In this document: in pieces, positions 1 through 10,954 of the stretch
Layout of the letters: every line of letters begins with the position of its first letter
Position numbering within the stretch: the first letter of the stretch is position 1
NCBI RefSeq assembly: GCF_003369915.1
Contig: NW_022881614.1
Coordinates: 17,772,336-17,836,335, forward strand
DNA from: Drosophila miranda
Taxonomy: Eukaryota; Arthropoda; Insecta; Diptera; Drosophilidae
Direction of reading: 5' to 3'
Length of the DNA stretch: 64,000 nucleotides
Made by a program: the position numbers and the translations under genes
The notes under the pieces: model-generated
Seen by the model: only the letters and a program-made list of their open reading frames with translations
Databases searched by the model: none
What the model was told of the DNA's origin: nothing

Positions 1-1031
1 TCCGACCCAATAAAGTGTATATATTCTGGATCAGCATCAATAGCCGTGTCGATTGACCCCTGTCTGTCTGTCTGTCTGTCCGTTTGTCCGTCTGTCCGTC
101 TGTCCGTCCGTCCGTCCGTCCGTCCGTCTGTCCGTCCCCTTCAGCGCCTAGTGCTCAAAGACTATAAGAGCTAGAGCAACGATGTTTTGGATCCAGACTT
201 CTGTGATATGTCACTGCTACAAAAATATTTCAAAACTTCGCCCCGCCCACTTCCGCCCCCACAAAGGATGAAAATCTGTGGCATCCACAATTTTAAAGAT
301 ATGAAAAAACCAAAAATTGTAGAGAATGACCATATCTTTAAGACTGCAGAATCTGAATTGGATCGTATTATTATTATAGCCAGCATCAAGAAAACAATTT
401 CATTTTTTCTCGCCCTGTCTCTCTCTAACACACACGTAGCATAGGCGGCTTTGCTTAGAGTAAAACATTAGCGCCTAGATCTCAGAGACTACAAAAGCTA
501 GAGCAACCAAATTCGGTATCCACACTCAAAATTGTTTCAAAATTTCGCCACACCCCCTTCCGCCCCGGCAAAGGACGAAAATCTGTGGATATTCAAAAAT
601 CTCAGAGACTATTAAGGCTAGAGTAACCAATTTTGTTATCCGCACTCCTGTTAGATCTTACTATAAAATGTGTATCTCAAAATTTCGCCCCACCCCCTTC
701 CGACCACACAAAGGACGAAAATCTGTTGCATCCACAATATTGCACATTCGAGAAAACTAAAAACGCAGAATCATAGATAATGACCATATCTATCAGATTG
801 CTGAATCTGGATCAGATCAGATCATTTTTATAGCCGAAAGGAACAAATCAATTTGCAGTGGCTACGCAGCGCCCGACGTCTCGCTCAGACTGATTTTCTG
901 TCTCTCTCGCACGCACTCTTTGTCGTGTCGTTCAATATTAGCGGCGTCTGCCGGAGGAGAGCCATACTGACTTAGTATCGGGTATAACCGTAGAGTTGCG
1001 GTGTCCGCAGCAACTCACAACGTTCCCCCTC
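1..1031 (+). mobile_element. DINE-1/INE-1-type Helentron, 5' end cut by window edge
   Basis: Non-autonomous Helentron with no coding capacity. The visible part starts at the TATATATTC / GATCAGCATCAATAGCCG core, followed by a (GTCT/GTCC)n tract at 61-137. It then has three to four diverged internal monomers of about 110-130 bp, each containing a C-rich block followed by CAAAGGACGAAAATCTG. The 3' end has a subterminal TAGTATCGGGTATA (inverted relative to the element's 5' start) and a hairpin with stem GAGTTG/CAACTC at about 993-1017, then CGTTCCCCCTC. It abuts the LTR remnant at 1033, so one of the two elements truncated the other. Family assignment rests on the DINE-1 core and GTCY tract as known from Drosophila. 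Confidence 0.85.
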
Positions 1032-1032
1032 C

Positions 1033-1726
1033 TTTTTAAATCTATTTTGGCTTCCGCCGCACAACCGGTCTGGCTCAGCCCTCCGAGATCACTCCCGAGC
1101 CACGCCCGCGCTGGACCGTGCCAGGCCACTGCTTTACCTTTTGCAGCTTCTCCGCCGCTTCGTGGCTGTAGGCCTCGGCTGCGTGGGCGATCGGCGGCTT
1201 CTCTGCCGCTTCGCTCTCTTGCATGCTGTTCCTTTGCGTTCGGCCGTTCTCTCTCTTGCTTTGGCTGCGTGGGCGTAAGAGCGACCGGCGAGTCTCTTCG
1301 TTTCCTTCTCTTCCATGTCGGCTCTCTTTGCTGCGTGGCCGTAGTAGGCGTCTCTCCTTCGTGTTGTCTCTTCGCTGCTAATAAGTAAACGCCTCACTAT
1401 TTTAGGGGTTTTCTTAGCCTATTTCTTATTTTAATTGGGGAAACTAAGGATTCATTGTTCGTTGTCTATGTAATACTAATTATAATAGAAGTAATAAGAA
1501 TCGGATAAAAAGTGATAATGAAATAATGAAATTAGATAACCAGCCGTCGGGGCGGTCCCTCCAGGGGATGGTGTCGTGGTTAGTGCTGTGGAGGCTTATG
1601 CCTTCACACTCCCTTCCTACTTCGGGGTGGGGCGCGGTGAAATGCGCACCAAATTCCCGCTGATGCATACGCGGAAGCGTTGGCCGTCGTGGTGTTCTAA
1701 GCTGCGGATCCGGCTGCGCCCGTGAC
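1033..1726 (-). repeat. 3' LTR remnant of the long-LTR element
   Basis: About 694 bp match 8946-9619 nearly base for base. The largest difference is a 20-bp insertion here near 1385-1405, absent from the right copy. It is the first half of the LTR as read on the minus strand, starting at the GTCACGGGCG end (1726); the second half is missing where DINE-1 abuts. The first LTR base is C here and T in the other LTR. Confidence 0.8.
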
Positions 1727-2879
1727 GCGCCTCGTGTTCATCCTGAAGGCCGAGGTTCCGGAGCCGTCCCAGACTGCCGTCGCGGATCCGTAGCGGAGTG
1801 GTGTCGTCCTCTCCTAGGAGCTGTACCTCGTCGTCGCTTGTTGTGTCGTTGTCCGACGCGGGGATGATCTCCCTCTCGGGCCCGGGTGGGGTGATGGGCC
1901 GTGGATGGGCGAGCAGCAGTTGCAGGGTCCTGTCGGCGTCCTTCCAGGTGGTCCAAGGTGCCACGTCAACCGCGATGTTGGCTGGAGTGTTCTTCTGGCA
2001 GTTGGCCGGCCCATCTTCGTCCTCGCTCACGTCCGAGTATGGGCCCGTCGTGGCCCGCTCAGCCTCCAGTTGGCGGTTTAGCTCCTGGACGGAGTGCTTG
2101 ACCCATGGACGGCCACCCGCTTTTCCGAAGCGTCGGTCGTGCAAGAACTCTTCATCGGTGCTTGCCTGGCAGGTCGGCTCCCAGTGCTTGTCGGCCTCCA
2201 TCGTGGGGCTGGTGAACCCTTCGTCGGAGCTGCTGTCGTAGCTCGGCCGTGGGGTCAGCGGTTCTCCCATGCGGTAGAGGTAATAGGGCGGTGGTGGTGG
2301 GGACCGCAGCCGCAGTTTGGGCGCGACTGGGGAGCTGCTCTGCCCCTCGGAGTTGGGGTCCAGGTTGACGTGTCCTGGCTCGACGCGTCTTCGAGTCGCG
2401 CGTGGGGTGACGGCGGTGCCTGTTCCTTGGCCTGGATGCTTGCGGCGGCGTAGGCGTCTTGGTGGCTCCTGCTGGGCCTAGCCTGCTCGGACCTCCTCGT
2501 CTGAGTCCGATGGCCGCATCGCCTCCACTGTGATGATCCCAGCCAGGTTGTTTCGTGACGTGTTCGGATGGACGACGTCGTTGAGCCATGCCCAGGTCAT
2601 GGTTGTCGCCCGGCGGGGCGACGGTGGGCCTTCGGGGCGGGCCCGACGTCGGGATGGCCTAGGTGGCCTGGGTGGTCGTGGTACGGCTCCTGTTGATGGT
2701 CCAGGCTGCGTGGTGTTGCCCGGTTCTGCTTGCGGGGTCGGAGAGTGGTGGCTTGCTGGTGGTTGGCTGGTCGTGGACCGTGGTTGCCTTGAGCTGGGCG
2801 GCGACGCACCCCTAGGATGCCCCTCCGTGCCATCCTTTGCCTTTAGAGGCTGTGCGTCGCTCGTCCTTCGGTTGTCCAT
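1617..2879 (-). pseudogene. Third-ORF remnants downstream of pol in the long-LTR element
   Basis: Two open stretches lie between the integrase remnant and the 3' LTR. The upstream one (2879-2478) is proline-, arginine- and serine-rich, ends in SDSDEEV and begins MDNRRTSD. The downstream one (2270-1617) is acidic and serine-rich (SSSDEGF, DVSEDEDG) and runs about 110 bp into the LTR. They are in different frames, so if they were one ORF it is now frameshifted. The position is where Osvaldo-like elements carry an env-like or accessory ORF, but I see no signal peptide or membrane segment and assign no function. Stretch 2880-3053 holds no recognisable feature. Confidence 0.4.
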
Positions 2880-3053
2880 GTCGGATCTGGTGGGGGGAAG
2901 AAACCTTGTTTGGTTAGAACCTGCCCTGTGCTACTGATGTGTCCTGTGCCTTGGGTTTCCCTGATCGGTGCATTTTCTAGTTTCTGGCTATGTCTTACTC
3001 TAAGCTATCTTACTGAGTGTGGACGCGGTTTCCCCTTGCGGGGCGGCAGCGCA

Positions 3054-3790
3054 CTACCATAAGTGGCCCTCATGAACTCGCGGTTTTCCTGGTGCTGGGG
3101 TCGTTGCATCGTTGTCTTCGTTGTTTTCGCTGGTGAGTGTGTGCTCGTTGTCGTGGTAGGCCTTGAGGTCGGCTAGTACGGCCGTTCGTCGTTGTCTACC
3201 CGGATGCTTCTGGAGTCGTGCTATGGTGGGAGAAATAAATTTAATTACTTTGTAAGGCCCCTCATATTTGGGAGCCAGTTTGGCAGCGAAGTTGTCCGCC
3301 GCTTTGGACAGGTGATGTTGGCGTAGCATCACGAGCGTCCCGATCGTGGGTCTCCATTCGCGTCGACGTAGGTTGTAGGTCCTGCTCTGCGTCTGTGATG
3401 CCTGCTGGGTATTTTCTTGTACGATGGCGAAGATTTCCTTGAGTCGCTTGGCCTTGTTGGTTGGGGTCTCTGTCACTTCGCCTAGTCCTGGGGTCGTCTC
3501 TTCGTACAAGGCTCCAGGCAACCGAGATTCCCGGCCGAGTGCGATGATTGCTGGGCTGAAGCCTGTGGTGTCCGATGTGCTGCTGTTGATGGCTAGGCTG
3601 AGTTCGGGCAGCAGCTCGTCCCATGTCCGCTGGTCTCCATCGATGTACGGGCGATCATGGTTTTGATCGTCCTGTTGGCTCGTTCCGTGGGGTTTTGTTG
3701 TGGGGTATAGGGCTAGCTGCCACGGCGACAGGTCCTTCAGTTCCAGGGCGGTAATGGTGGCCAAGATCGCGTTCTCGTAGTCATCCGAGT
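3054..3790 (-). pseudogene. Integrase C-terminal remnant of the long-LTR element
   Basis: The minus strand encodes the end of a gypsy-type integrase: a helix with WDELLPELSLAINSS, then a TGFSP motif, an arginine-rich stretch, and the small C-terminal barrel region with KYEGPYKV near 3240-3290. The sequence just upstream (about 3660-3720) is the conserved region around the third catalytic acidic residue but changes frame. The HHCC finger and the first two catalytic aspartates are absent. Upstream the coding sequence stops at a deletion junction near 3790-3821. Confidence 0.7.
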
Positions 3791-3820
3791 CGGCTGGGCG
3801 AAACGGGTTGCGTTCCCGAG

Positions 3821-5218
3821 CTAGTTGGTAGCTAGAGCTAGTTCCAGTTGGTAGTCCGTCGTCGGGGTTTCTGTGATCTCGTCCTGTGTTATCGGGGTTC
3901 GTGGCTTACGTGATGTCTGTCGTGTTGGGTGACTACGTGGTGACTCCCGGTTCGATGAGCTGGCCCTGGATTGATCCCGCGGGGCCGCAGCTATCTTTGC
4001 TGGAATATCCTGGTGATTCCTGGGTCCTGTTGCTGGCTCCCGGTTCGATGAGCTGGCCCTGGGTTGGTCCAGCGGCGCCGAAGCTGTCTCTGCCCAAGTC
4101 CTTTGTTTCCTGCTGTGTCCTGTGGGTGACTCCTGGTTCGACGAGCTGGCCCTGGATTGATCCAGTGGAGCCGCAGCTGTCTCTGCCCAAGTCCCTTGCT
4201 TCCTGCTGTGTCCTGTTGGTGCCTCCTGGTTCGACGAGCTGGCCCTGGATTGATCCAGTGGAGCCGCAGCTGTCTCTGCCCAAGTCCCTTGCTTCCTGCT
4301 GTGTCCTGTTGGTGACTCCTGGTTCGACGAGCTGGCCCTGGATTGATCCAGTGGAGCCGTAGCTGTCTCTGCCCAAGTCCTTTGTTTCCTGCTGTGTCCT
4401 GTTGGTGACTCCTGGTTCGACGAGCTGGCCCTGGATTGATCCAGTGGAGCCGGAGCTGTCTCTGCCCAAGTCCTTTGTTTCCTGCTGTGTCCTGTGGGTG
4501 ACTCCCGGTTCGACGAGCTGGCCCTGGATTGATCCAGTAGGGCCGTAGCTGTCTCTGCCAAAGTCTTCGTTTTGTTGCGTTGTCCTGTTGGTGTCGGGGT
4601 TCGTGCTGGGGAACTGGCCATGGTTGGTTCCATCGGTGTCGCAGTTCTTTCCGTCGTAGCTTTCTTGGTGTCCTGTTGTGGTGGCGTAGTCCTGGGGTTG
4701 TTGCTTGATCTTGTCTGGTAGGGCTTTGTTGTCATTGCGGTTGGATGGTTCGTGGTTGGCTGTGGGGTGTTGGTCTGCGGCTGGTCTCGGATGGCAGTGG
4801 AGTCCGCAAACGTGACAGACCGTGGGCGTGGCTGGGCGGTGCATGATGGTATCGTCCCGGCGGGTTTCTGCTGAAACTTCAGCTGTAGATATGCCCTTCC
4901 GCAGTGGATCGTTGCGCGGATGCCACAGAGGAAGTCGAGCCCCAAAATGAAGTCGTCTAATACCGTGGGGAGCATAAGAAGAGATACCTGTGTTTCTTGC
5001 TGATCCAGGCGCACTGTGACTGCTATCGCTTGGTTGATCTCCTTCCTGGTTCCATCTGCCAGGCGGATCCTGGTCCTCACCTCTCGCCTGTTCTCGGTCG
5101 TCCATATCTCCTTCGCCAGCCGCTCACTGATGAAGGATCGTGTGGCTCCAGTGTCGAGGGTGGCCGCAAATGCTCTCCCATTGATGTCCACCAGGGCAGC
5201 GATCCTTCCTCCGGTCAT
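3821..5218 (-). pseudogene. Retrotransposon protease plus repeat-rich linker
   Basis: An ORF begins at an ATG three bases past the gag stop, in another frame. Around residues 20-35 it has the aspartic protease signature LDTGATRSFI, and about 80 residues later the second strand with LGLDFL. The fold matches retropepsins that cut Gag-Pol. After the protease comes a hydrophilic Thr/Gln/Pro-rich segment and seven 31-residue tandem repeats. The ORF then stops at 3821 where reverse transcriptase should follow, so a large internal deletion removed RT and RNase H. Confidence 0.65.
3940..4570 (-). repeat. 93-bp tandem repeats encoding 31-residue units
   Basis: The phrase GAGCTGGCCCTGGATTGATC recurs at about 3956, 4049, 4142, 4235, 4328, 4421 and 4514, exactly 93 bp apart. 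On the minus strand each unit codes for a serine-rich 31-residue repeat containing LDQSRASSSN and AETA. The period is a multiple of three and all copies stay in frame, which shows expansion while the frame was translated. Confidence 0.9.
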
Positions 5219-5220
5219 GC

Positions 5221-6645
5221 TTAATGGGTGGGTTTCTCCTGTTCCGGGGTGCGCGCCTCCGTCCATGTCCCAGTTGGGCGGAGACCCGATCCGTTTCCCG
5301 ACGCTGGCTTCCGGCAGCAGTTGATGGTCCGGACCCCTCGGTGGCCACATTCCCAACAGAACAGCTTCTGTCGGTTTGTGCACGCACCACTGAAATGACC
5401 GTTTTCCCCGCAGTTCCGGCAGGCTCGTTGTACATCGATCGCCTGCTCTTGCTCCTGGCCGATTCCTCGGTTGGTGATCTCGGTCTTCCCGGGTGTCTCG
5501 TGTGTGTTGCCCCGTTGGGGGTTGGTGCCATTGCCGGTAAAGGCGGCACGGGGTCGATGGTTCTGCGTGGTCGCGATGCTGCGGAGTGCGTCTCGGTCCC
5601 GCGCGGTTTCGTAGGCCGAGACGAGCTGGGTCAATTCTGTGAGTGATCGGAAATCTTGTCTGCGCGTGTACATTTGATACTCCGGACGGAGATTTTAGTA
5701 GATCCGTTCGAGTTCCTGTTCCCGAGTATACTGGGCTCGTTGCATCATCAGACGCAACTCGATAAGGTAATCCCGGAAGGATTCCTTGGGCGTCTGTTCC
5801 CGACTTCGTATGGTGTCTTCCAGGCGCTGGAAGTATCTGGGGGGCAGGAAGAATTCTAGGAATTCTTTCCGAAAGTCTGTCCAATTCTGTCCCTGCATCT
5901 GAAAAGTTCGGAACCATCCTTCGGCCTTACCTGTAAGGAGACCGGAGATGGCTCGCGGCAGCTGCTCTGGGCTCCCGCCGTATGATTCCACTCGCTCCTC
6001 GAGCCTTTCGATGAACGCTAGTGGGTCCGCGTGACCGTCGAAAGTAAATCCCCATTTCCGGAGTTTGTCCGCCAGTAACGAGTACGAGATCTCACCCCCT
6101 CCGGGGCGTGAGACCCGATGTCCCTGAGGAAGACGTGGATGTTCTCCTTCCGTGGTTGTCTGGTGGCTAGGCGTGGCCAGGGGTCCAGCGGTAGTGGGTA
6201 CTGGCGCGTGGTTCTTGCTGGACGCCTCTGGTCTGGTTCCTTGGATGTGCCCTTGGTCAGCTCGTTGTGGTTGCTCGTCCTGGGCGGCCGGTGTCTCGGT
6301 TGCTGACTCGCGGTATCCGTGGGTGGATCCTTGGCTCGTGCTGGGCAGCTCGGGTACAATTAATCGCAGTTTTGGTCCCTCCTTGCTGTCTTCCATCTTC
6401 GTCCGGCTCTCTGGCCCGGGTGACGTGGCTGGACTCCGGTGGTCCCTGGGGCTCGGTATGTTCCCAAAGTGCGTAGCCAATTCGTCCAGCCTTGCCTGCA
6501 CGGCTTCGGGGTGCCCAGGGCGTGCGATGAATGCGGTGATCCGGCTCCGTAGGTCCTCTACAGTCCCAGTTTCTCCTAGTCCAAACTCCTTAGCTAGGCT
6601 CTGCAGCTCGTCCTTCTTGCGGGACGCTATCCAGCGGATGTTCAT
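5221..6645 (-). pseudogene. gag of the long-LTR element, one nonsense codon
   Basis: Gag structural protein of the retrotransposon. Starting at the ATG at 6645, the N-terminus has a SAP-like helix pair, followed by a Pro/Ser-rich region and then a retrotransposon Gag capsid core (motifs ADPLAFIERLEERV and GWFRTFQ, then LEFFLPPRY). A TAA at 5695-5697 interrupts the frame inside this domain. The same frame continues to two zinc-knuckle-like motifs (CRNCGENGHFSGAC, then a second cysteine cluster with CWECGHRG) and stops at 5221. The protease ORF starts 3 bp later in another frame. Confidence 0.75.
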
Positions 6646-6679
6646 CCTGATCCTGGAACACTAATCGGGGCACCGGTAC

Positions 6680-7045
6680 GAGTCCTTATCAGCACGGTAC
6701 TGGGTCTGGGGCTTCTGTACTAGGATACACGGCACTGGGTGAAGAGTCCTGTCCGAAGGACACGCGGCACGGTACTGGATCGGTGATCCTATACTAGGAT
6801 ACACGGCACTGGGGTGGGGGGATCCTGTCGAAGGATACGTGGCGAGGTACTGGATCGGTGATCCTATACTAGGATACACGGCACTGGGGTGAAGGATCCT
6901 GTTCGAAGGACACGAGGCACTGTACTAGATCGGTGATCCTGTACTAGGATACAGAGCAGTGGGTTGGATGATCCTGTCGAAGGATACGTGGCACTGTACT
7001 AGATCGGTGATCCTGTACTAGGATACGCAGCACTGGGTTGGATGG
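6680..7045. repeat. 75-bp tandem repeats in the leader
   Basis: About five copies of a unit containing CGGTGATCCTATACTAGGATAC, at 6781, 6856, 6931 and 7005 plus a diverged one to the left. Each copy contains the short palindrome ATCCT.TACTAGGAT. The repeats lie between the primer site and gag, in the untranslated leader. Confidence 0.85.
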
Positions 7046-7084
7046 CGGTACAGGGAGAGGTTCTGTCTGACTGCCCGGTGGTAA

Positions 7085-7570
7085 CTGTGTGACTGCTCGG
7101 TAATGACTGTCTGACTGCTCGGTAACAACTGTCCTACTGCTCGGTAGTGACTGTCTGACTGCTCGGTAACAACTGTCCGACTGCTCGGTAATGACTGTCT
7201 GACTGGTGTTCCTGCTCCGCCTTATATTGGCCATGGCTTTGTGGCCGAGGGCTTCTCTGCCATGTAGCTGCTCCTCTGCGATCGCCCTCTGTCCCCCGCT
7301 GCTCCGTTGTTCTACCGCTGCTTCGCTGCTTGGCTGCTCTGTCACTGTCTCGCTGCTCTGTCACTACCTCGCTGCTCGGTCATTGTCTCGCTGCTCTGTC
7401 ACTGCCTCGCTGCTCGGTCACTGCCTCGCTGCTCTGTCGCTGCGCCTTCTCCGCTCTGCCGCTGCCACGTTGCTCTGTCGCTGCTGCTTCTCCGCTCTGC
7501 CGCTGCCTCGTTGCTCTGTCGTCGCTGCTTTCCTGCTCTGCCGCTGCGCCGCTGCTGCTGTTTTGCTACT
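7085..7570. repeat. Short-period repeats in the leader (about 21 bp and 19 bp)
   Basis: From 7085 to 7210 a 21-22 bp unit with CTGCTCGGTAA recurs about six times. From 7330 to 7570 a 19-bp unit with CTCGCTGCTCGGTCA recurs and decays into a GCTGC-rich tract. Apparent Leu/Cys/Ser-rich ORFs here come from the repeats. The rest of the leader (7571-8080) is T-rich with no recognised feature. Confidence 0.75.
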
Positions 7571-8080
7571 CTGTCGTTGGTGCCGCTTTGTCGCCGTCGC
7601 GTGCCAAAGTTTTAGGCGCCGTCCGCGGCCATTTTCTCCCGGCACGCGGTGCTGTGTCTTCGGCGTCTCTCCCGTCTCTTTCTGTCGCGTAGGTGGCTGT
7701 CTGCGTGGTTTTTCGCGTCTCTCCCCGTCTCTTTCTGGCGCGTAGGTGGCTGGCTGCGTGGTTTCGCCGGCGCGTCTGGGACACGTGCCGGCGGCTGTTG
7801 CTTGGGGGGTATTAGAGAAACCAGACTCAGCTGTACATAAGTCGAGGGATCAACGATTGGTGCTGGCTATTTGCCGGGACTCTGATTTTTGGCTGCTGAT
7901 CACTGATTTTAAGTTTTCCTTCCTTTTCTCCTGCTGCTTTTCCTGATCCGTGGCTCCTAAACATCGTTTGCCGTTTTGCTTTTGTGGGTCTTGCCTTTTA
8001 ATTGTTGGCTGCTGCTTGGTTCCCTTTTCACTTCTAACTGCTTTTCACTTATTCCCTATGCTCACCGACACTCCCCTCGT

Positions 8081-8098
8081 GTCCCTGCTCGGGCGCCA
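8081..8098 (-). other. Primer binding site, tRNA-Lys type
   Basis: Read on the minus strand this is TGGCGCCCGAGCAGGGAC, two bases inside the LTR end (TTACA). It differs by one base from the well-known Lys-tRNA primer site of retroviruses. It marks the start of minus-strand DNA synthesis and fixes the LTR/internal boundary at 8100/8101. Confidence 0.8.
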
Positions 8099-8100
8099 TC

Positions 8101-9620
8101 TGTAAGGAAGTTCTCAGGCCGAGGTACAGCTTCTCAGTCTGTCCAGGGCCGGGTCCTTCCCCACAGCAAAATTTGTTGTGTGAGGACCTAAGGGGAGAGC
8201 CGTTCGCAGCGAAAGCGCACCCGTGGGGTGGATCGTGGCGCGGGTGAACCCGTGCTTGGGGAGCTGCCGAGACGTGTGTTGGGGGTCATGCGAGGCGGGA
8301 GGAGGGGGTTTGGGTCAGTGGTCGGAAGGGTAGGGGAGAGGGGAGCCCAGCTTAGCAGACGCCGCATGATCCACGACTCACATCTGCGTCGCCGGATCCC
8401 CAGGGCGAGGGTGTAGGAGAGGGAACCCAGCTTTGCGGATGCCGCGTGAATCCACGACTCACATCCAGCATCGCCGGGTCCCCCAGGGCGAGGGTGTAGG
8501 AGAGGGAACCCAGCTTTGCGGATGCCGCGTGAATCCACGACTCACATCCAGCATCGCCGGGTCCCAGGGGAGACAGGTATGGGGAAGGGAAGCCCAGCTT
8601 GGGGGATGCCGCATGATCCACAACTCACATCCCCTTCGCCGGGCCCCCAGGGAATAGGGAAGAGAGGGGGTGGGGCTGAGGGACTCCTACGGGCGAAAGT
8701 TCTGAAACCGGTGGGTTGAGGTGGGTGTCTTTATTGTGGGGGGAATAAATGACAAAAATTTACAACATTTTCGGGAAAACTTCTGGTTCTGTGCGTACAC
8801 CCTGCCTACTGCACCGATCTATCCCCCCCAGAGCTCACATACGTGAGGTGGCTCACCCTTGCTTTCCCTTCCTTGGGTCCGCGGTCACAGCTGGTTTTTA
8901 TTCACCGCGTCCGGCTTATTGCGTACACGGCGCGGTCACGGCTAGTTTTTAAATCTATTTTGGCTTCCGCCGCACAACCGGTCTGGCTCAGCCCTCCGAG
9001 ATCACTCCCGAGCCTCGCCCGCGCTGGACCGTGCCAGGCCTCTGCTTTACCTTTTGCAGTTTCTCCGTCGCTTCGTGGCTGTCGGCCTCGGGTGCGTGGG
9101 GGATCGGCGGCTTCTCTGCCGCTTCGCTCTCTTGCATGCTGTTCCTTTGCGTTCGGCCGTTCTCTCTCTTGCTTTGGCTGCGTGGGCGTAAGAGCGACCG
9201 GCGAGTCTCTTCGTTTCCTTCTCTTCCATGTCGGCTCTCTTTGCTGCGTGGCCGTAGTAGGCGTCTCTCCTTCGTGTTGTCTCTTCGCTGCTAATAAGGG
9301 GTTTTCTTAGCCTATTTCTTATTTTAATTGGGGAAACTAAGGATTCATTGTTCGTTGTCTAAGTAATACTAATTATAATAGAAGTAATAAGAATCGGATA
9401 AAAAGTGATAATGAAATAATGAAATTAGATAACCAGGCGTCGGGGCGGTCCCTCCAGGGGATGGTGTCGTGGTTAGTGCTGTGGAGGCTTATGCCTTCAC
9501 ACTCCCTTCCTACTTCGGGGTGGGGCGCGGTGAAATGCGCACCAAATTCCCGCTGATGCATACGCGGAAGCGTTGGCCGTCGTGGTGTTCTAAGCTGCGG
9601 ATCCGGCTGCGCCCGTGACA
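8101..9620 (-). repeat. 5' LTR of the long-LTR element
   Basis: 1,520 bp, beginning TGTCACGGGC at 9620 on the minus strand and ending TTACA at 8101. The outer 675 bp match the remnant at 1033-1726. The inner part contains four 81-83 bp tandem repeats. The right end abuts unit-array sequence. Confidence 0.75.
8337..8655. repeat. 81-83 bp tandem repeats in the 5' LTR
   Basis: Four copies marked by CCACGACTCACATC at about 8371, 8452, 8535 and 8618. The second and third are nearly identical. Confidence 0.85.
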
Positions 9621-10047
9621 TTAAGAAGAAAAAGGCTTAAGTTCATTAACGAAGAAGTAAAACGACGAGACGACCATTTTGTTTAATAATAAAAGAAGAA
9701 ACAAGTTTTATTTGCTGCAAGAACACTGTACACATAGATGAATACATATATAATTTTTATTACTTTCGATTTTATTATTATTTTTCTAACACACATACTG
9801 CTCCCCTTCGAAGAATATTTTCTATTATTTAGGAAGGCCTTATTTTCAAAAGAATTTTTGTGTTGAGCTTAGCAAGACTCACACTTTTTATAGTCAATTC
9901 CCCAGCATGAAAACCCAATAGGCAGCCTACTTAATCGTTACAATACATAGTAAGCCTGACCAAAAAAGTCAGTGGACGGCTGCCTCGCCCCAACAGATTT
10001 TATTTCTCCCGTAAAATACGAGTAAGGTGAAACCTACAAATTAAATC

Positions 10048-10457
10048 ATGATTTACGGCATGCTGGTGACACTCTCGACGGCAATCTATACTACGGTGGC
10101 CACCCTTTGGCAGGTTCAACGTGAGTGTAGAAAGTGGAAAGATGATTTGGTTCGAGTGTATGAGCTGTATGACTGTCTGATCTGATCCCACAGAGACCCT
10201 AATCAATTGGATGATGTCGTTTAGTCTTTTCATTTTGGGTCTGTTCTGCAAGCCGTATTTGATAGTTCCCCTGTTGGCAGCTGGGTTCTTCATGGTGCGC
10301 CGGATCTTGCTGCGGCGGGCAAAGCGGACCCAAGCCTGGAAAATCGCCGGGTAACAACGAGTCTGGGTCGTCCAGGCATTACTCCATTAAAACCCCACCA
10401 TCACGTGACACGGAGAGCTCCCTGCCCAATAGCGTCGGTGACACATCCCAGAAGTAG
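10048..10457 (+). pseudogene. Gene A, copy U1 (frameshifted)
   Basis: Exon 1 10048-10120, intron 10121-10193, exon 2 from 10194, nominal stop 10455-10457. An extra A in the run at about 10340-10343 (GGAAAATCG where other copies have GGAAATCG) shifts the frame after the second hydrophobic segment and basic stretch, so the hydrophilic tail is replaced. Splice sites are intact. See copy U4 for the full description. Confidence 0.7.
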
Positions 10458-10633
10458 TCGAGCAACGGATAATCACACGATTCACACGGGTTTATAAAAC
10501 ATATAACATACGTCTGAAATACTACATACACATTCCATGAGAACACTCATACATGTGCACGGGTGTGGATGGATCCTAAGACTAAAGCAATTAAAAAATA
10601 CTGCACTGTACCATCGTTTCATCCAAAAGAATA

Positions 10634-10954
10634 CTAGGACTTGAGCAGAGTGGGGATGTCTACTTTGCGCAGAGCGTCTCTTGCTTTGAGGAGCATAGTA
10701 TTGTGCGGCTGGCCAGTGAGGCCGGCCAAGTGATGCATATACCTGTCAATGTTGCCAACGCTCGGACCGGACGGTTCCAGCGGAGGCAATGGGACACCAT
10801 TGAGGGCTGCAACCAGCTTCTGGCGCAGACCCTTCACGTACGCCTCCAGTCGCACATTCTCCTCCTTCAGTTCGGCCACCTCGCCCATCACCTTGGCATA
10901 GCCAACCTTGGTGTTGTCCACGTGCTGCTCCAGCACCGCATTTAAATGTACCAC
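10634..10954 (-). CDS. Gene B, copy U1 (open)
   Basis: An uninterrupted coding exon of the coiled-coil gene ending with TAG at 10634. The frame stays open to an AG acceptor-like site (TTATAG on the minus strand) 12 bp beyond the stated end; there is no in-frame ATG near the start, so this is probably a downstream exon. See copy U4 for the full description. The next unit's leader, with the likely gene B promoter, is present to the right. Confidence 0.5.
   Translation of the reverse strand: MVHLNAVLEQHVDNTKVGYAKVMGEVAELKEENVRLEAYVKGLRQKLVAALNGVPLPPLEPSGPSVGNIDRYMHHLAGLTGQPHNTMLLKARDALRKVDIPTLLKS

Larger units (their letters stand above)
1033..9620 (-). mobile_element. Long-LTR gypsy-superfamily retrotransposon, internally deleted (Osvaldo/Ulysses-like)
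   Basis: Minus-strand LTR element: 5' LTR at the right (8101-9620), tRNA-Lys-like primer site, long repetitive leader, gag, protease, integrase C-terminal remnant, third-ORF remnants, then a 3' LTR remnant (1033-1726). Reverse transcriptase, RNase H and the integrase catalytic core are missing between about 3790 and 3821, so this copy cannot move by itself. LTRs of about 1.5 kb and a Lys-type primer site are typical of the Osvaldo/Ulysses lineage; that lineage name is inference. The 5' LTR runs straight into the unit array at 9621, so the element sits in, or at the edge of, the array. Confidence 0.8.

Noticed and set aside
61-137. GTCY repeat as a possible CRISPR-like or regulatory array
   Set aside because: It is the known microsatellite of DINE-1-type elements, with no spacers.
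996-1397. Cys/Ser/Arg-rich ORFs on both strands at 996-1397, repeated at 8843-9310
   Set aside because: They lie in the LTR of the long-LTR element and are due to GC-rich sequence.
1617-2270. Acidic ORF as a host gene
   Set aside because: It runs into the LTR and lies directly after the integrase remnant, so it belongs to the retrotransposon.
7206-7745. Leu/Cys-rich ORFs in several frames
   Set aside because: Products of 19-21 bp repeats in the untranslated leader.
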